Assembly (NCBI GenBank): GCA_005789975.1 | Contig: SXWC01000089.1 | Span: 1 to 16,013, forward strand | Source: Planctomycetaceae bacterium | GTDB lineage: Bacteria; Planctomycetota; Planctomycetia; Pirellulales; UBA1268 | Reading direction: 5' to 3' | Length of the DNA: 16,013 nucleotides | Part shown: in pieces, positions 14,533-16,013 of the stretch | Layout of the letters: every line of letters begins with the position of its first letter | Numbering within the stretch: the first letter of the stretch is position 1 | Notes under the pieces: generated by a model | What the model was told of the DNA's origin: nothing | Database searches by the model: none | What the model saw: only the letters and a program-made list of their open reading frames with translations | Made by a program: the position numbers and the translations under genes

Positions 14533-16013
14533 CGACCAGCCTGCGGAGCGGCCGCGGCCGGTGCCTGCAGCACGGGCGGGGGCGGCGGCTGCCGGGCGGC
14601 AGGCGGGGGCGGCTCGTTGGCATACTTCCCCCCGCCGCAGTCGATGAGCAGGTAGCCCGCCCAGAGCAGCGGGTGCGGGGAGTCGCCGAGGGTGCCGTCG
14701 CCGGTGATCTTCAGCCGCGGCTCGCGGGAGGGATCGGTCTGCTCGTCGAGCACGACATCGACCGCCCGCTGCCATGCCACCGGTGCCGCAGGGGCATCGG
14801 CGACGGTTGCGTCCCGCAGAAACTCCGTCATCAGGTCGGTGCAGGTCTTGCCCCCCATCCGCCAGCGGCTCACGACCGCCGTGTGGGCGCCGGCGGCGAC
14901 GAGATCGGTGACGGCGAGGAAGATGTCCTCGCCGGGACGGCTGGGAGTGGACGCGAGGCCGCCTGCGGCGGCCGTCTGCAGGCCCGGCAGGAGGATCCGC
15001 TGAGGACGCTTGAGCGGCGGCGAGAGCCAGTCGCCGAAGGTGATCCCCGGCCTGCCCGCCGCCGAGGGCACGAGCGGCCAGGTGGAGACCGGGCCGTTGC
15101 CGGCGAGTTCGTCGAACACCACCAGCGTGTCACAGACCATGGCGGCGATCGGCGGCGGCGCGGGGGCCGCGGCCGCCAGTGGGACCGCGCGGTCGACGGC
15201 GGCCGTGAGGTGCGCGAGTGTCTCCTCGGCCACGGCCGGCTTGTCGCCGCGGAGCATGCGGCCGGCATGCACGCCGATGGATCCTGCCGACTGCGGCTCG
15301 AACCGCAGCACGGCGAGGCTGCGGGTCGGGGCGTAGCGGATCCGGCAGCCGTCGCGGAGCATCTTCGTGGTCGCCCCGCCCGAGCCCACCGGCAGCAGCT
15401 CGAAGGGGACGTACCAGAGCCAGCCGTCGGGCACGATCACGAGTTCGTCGATTCCCTCGGCGAGCGTGACCTTCGAGTTTTCGAAGAGCATCCGTTCGAT
15501 CCGCTCGGCCGAGCCCCGCCAGTCGCCGGCCGCGAGCCTCTCGCTCGACACCACCGAGGCCGGATCGAAGAGACACAGGCCCTTGGCGAGGGCCTTGATC
15601 TCGCCCGGCAGGTCTCCGGCCTGGCGCACCTGCCAGACGGCGAACCGCTCGCGGGATTCGAGCAGGCCGAAGAGGCCCGATCGCGTCCAGTGAAACGAGA
15701 GGAGCAGTTGCCTCGGGGCGAGCCGGCGGCGGATTTCGGGGGCGGACGTCAGCGGGGGGAAGTCGATCGGTGTGGGCTCGCGGCTCGCGGCGACGGCCGC
15801 CACGAGCTGGCCGCGGCGGACCACGAGATCGCGATAGGAATCCCAGTCGGCCTTCAAGGCCGCCGGGCCGGCGGCATCGGCCCCGGCCTGGGCGCCGGCG
15901 GCGAGTGCCACGGCGAGCGTGCCCCGGAGTTGCCCCATCCGGTCGATCACGCCGGCCAGGTCGGGCTGCGCGCCGACGACCGCGGCGCGACCGGCCGCGT
16001 CGGCGGGGGCGAG
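14529..16013 (-). CDS. CHAT-domain-like protein with substituted catalytic residues (N-terminus outside window)
   Basis: At least 494 residues; the frame is open to the window edge, so the start is missing and upstream TPRs are possible. The CHAT (caspase-like) fold is recognised from ELVIVPDGWLWYVPFELLPV (about 15388-15455), RYAPTRSLAVL, and a DLVAAGAHTAVVSRWRMGGKTCTDLM segment (about 14815-14900). The latter corresponds to the usual GA-x-x-V-x-S-x-W-x-V-x-D-x-x-T-x-x-L region. Where active CHAT proteases have a His-Gly (ATHG) motif, this protein reads CDTLVVFDELAGNG (about 15102-15140). Where they have SACET, it reads LPGLQTAAAGG (about 14959-15000), so the Cys is replaced by Leu. It is probably not a protease. 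A tail rich in Pro and Ala precedes the stop, which overlaps the TSUP start. A binding or scaffold role is inference. Confidence 0.84.
   Translation of the reverse strand, partial: LAPADAAGRAAVVGAQPDLAGVIDRMGQLRGTLAVALAAGAQAGADAAGPAALKADWDSYRDLVVRRGQLVAAVAASREPTPIDFPPLTSAPEIRRRLAPRQLLLSFHWTRSGLFGLLESRERFAVWQVRQAGDLPGEIKALAKGLCLFDPASVVSSERLAAGDWRGSAERIERMLFENSKVTLAEGIDELVIVPDGWLWYVPFELLPVGSGGATTKMLRDGCRIRYAPTRSLAVLRFEPQSAGSIGVHAGRMLRGDKPAVAEETLAHLTAAVDRAVPLAAAAPAPPPIAAMVCDTLVVFDELAGNGPVSTWPLVPSAAGRPGITFGDWLSPPLKRPQRILLPGLQTAAAGGLASTPSRPGEDIFLAVTDLVAAGAHTAVVSRWRMGGKTCTDLMTEFLRDATVADAPAAPVAWQRAVDVVLDEQTDPSREPRLKITGDGTLGDSPHPLLWAGYLLIDCGGGKYANEPPPPAARQPPPPPVLQAPAAAAPQAGR

Noticed and set aside
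13675..14775. Longer TSUP reading frame starting at 14775
   Set aside because: The extra 81 codons overlap the CHAT gene, are Arg/Ala-rich and have no TSUP similarity. The ATG at 14532 begins directly before the first membrane segment.

Overview
This GC-rich window (roughly two thirds G+C by eye) most likely comes from a planctomycete. The evidence is a DUF1559 prepilin-like protein with a perfect H-x9-DG motif, a very large GspK-like protein carrying a DNDSDGVLDS loop, and a TPR protein with an NNLAWLLATSPDD motif. I know all three as typical of that phylum, but I ran no database search. I see no tRNA, rRNA, CRISPR array, insertion sequence or integrase.

Positions 1 to 8697 (plus strand) hold one tightly packed type II secretion or pseudopilus operon. 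It encodes, in order, a GspE-type ATPase (5' end cut by the window), a GspF platform protein, a GspG-like major pseudopilin, GspH-, GspI-, GspK- and GspJ-like minor pseudopilins, and a DUF1559 protein. Several stops and starts overlap or lie 2 to 4 nt apart, so translation is probably coupled. Secretin, GspL/M and prepilin peptidase genes are not in the window. The GspF protein carries an extra hydrophobic segment in its second cytoplasmic domain. Two prepilins have Ala instead of Gly before the predicted cleavage site.

Positions 8852 to 9658 (plus strand) encode a DUF3050 protein whose His/Glu/Asp pattern fits a heme-oxygenase-like metalloprotein. It converges, with only 3 nt between stop codons, on a minus-strand gene for a 593-residue, probably exported TPR protein (9662 to 11443). 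Next comes a 401-nt gene-free stretch (11444 to 11844) with a perfect 18-bp tandem duplication and some hairpins.

The rest is on the minus strand. Read in the direction of transcription it holds a CHAT-fold protein whose His and Cys catalytic positions look substituted (N-terminus outside the window), a TSUP/TauE-type permease whose ATG overlaps the CHAT stop, a 97-nt gap with two G-quadruplex-type motifs, and an ABC-2 ATPase and permease pair that also overlaps as ATGA. This may be one transcript or two.

The best candidates for something not well described are the coupled inactive-CHAT and TSUP pair, the GspF variant with its extra hydrophobic segment, and the DUF3050 protein as a possible dimetal oxidase. 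Nothing here proves a new system. Most of the window is recognisable planctomycete biology of poorly studied families.
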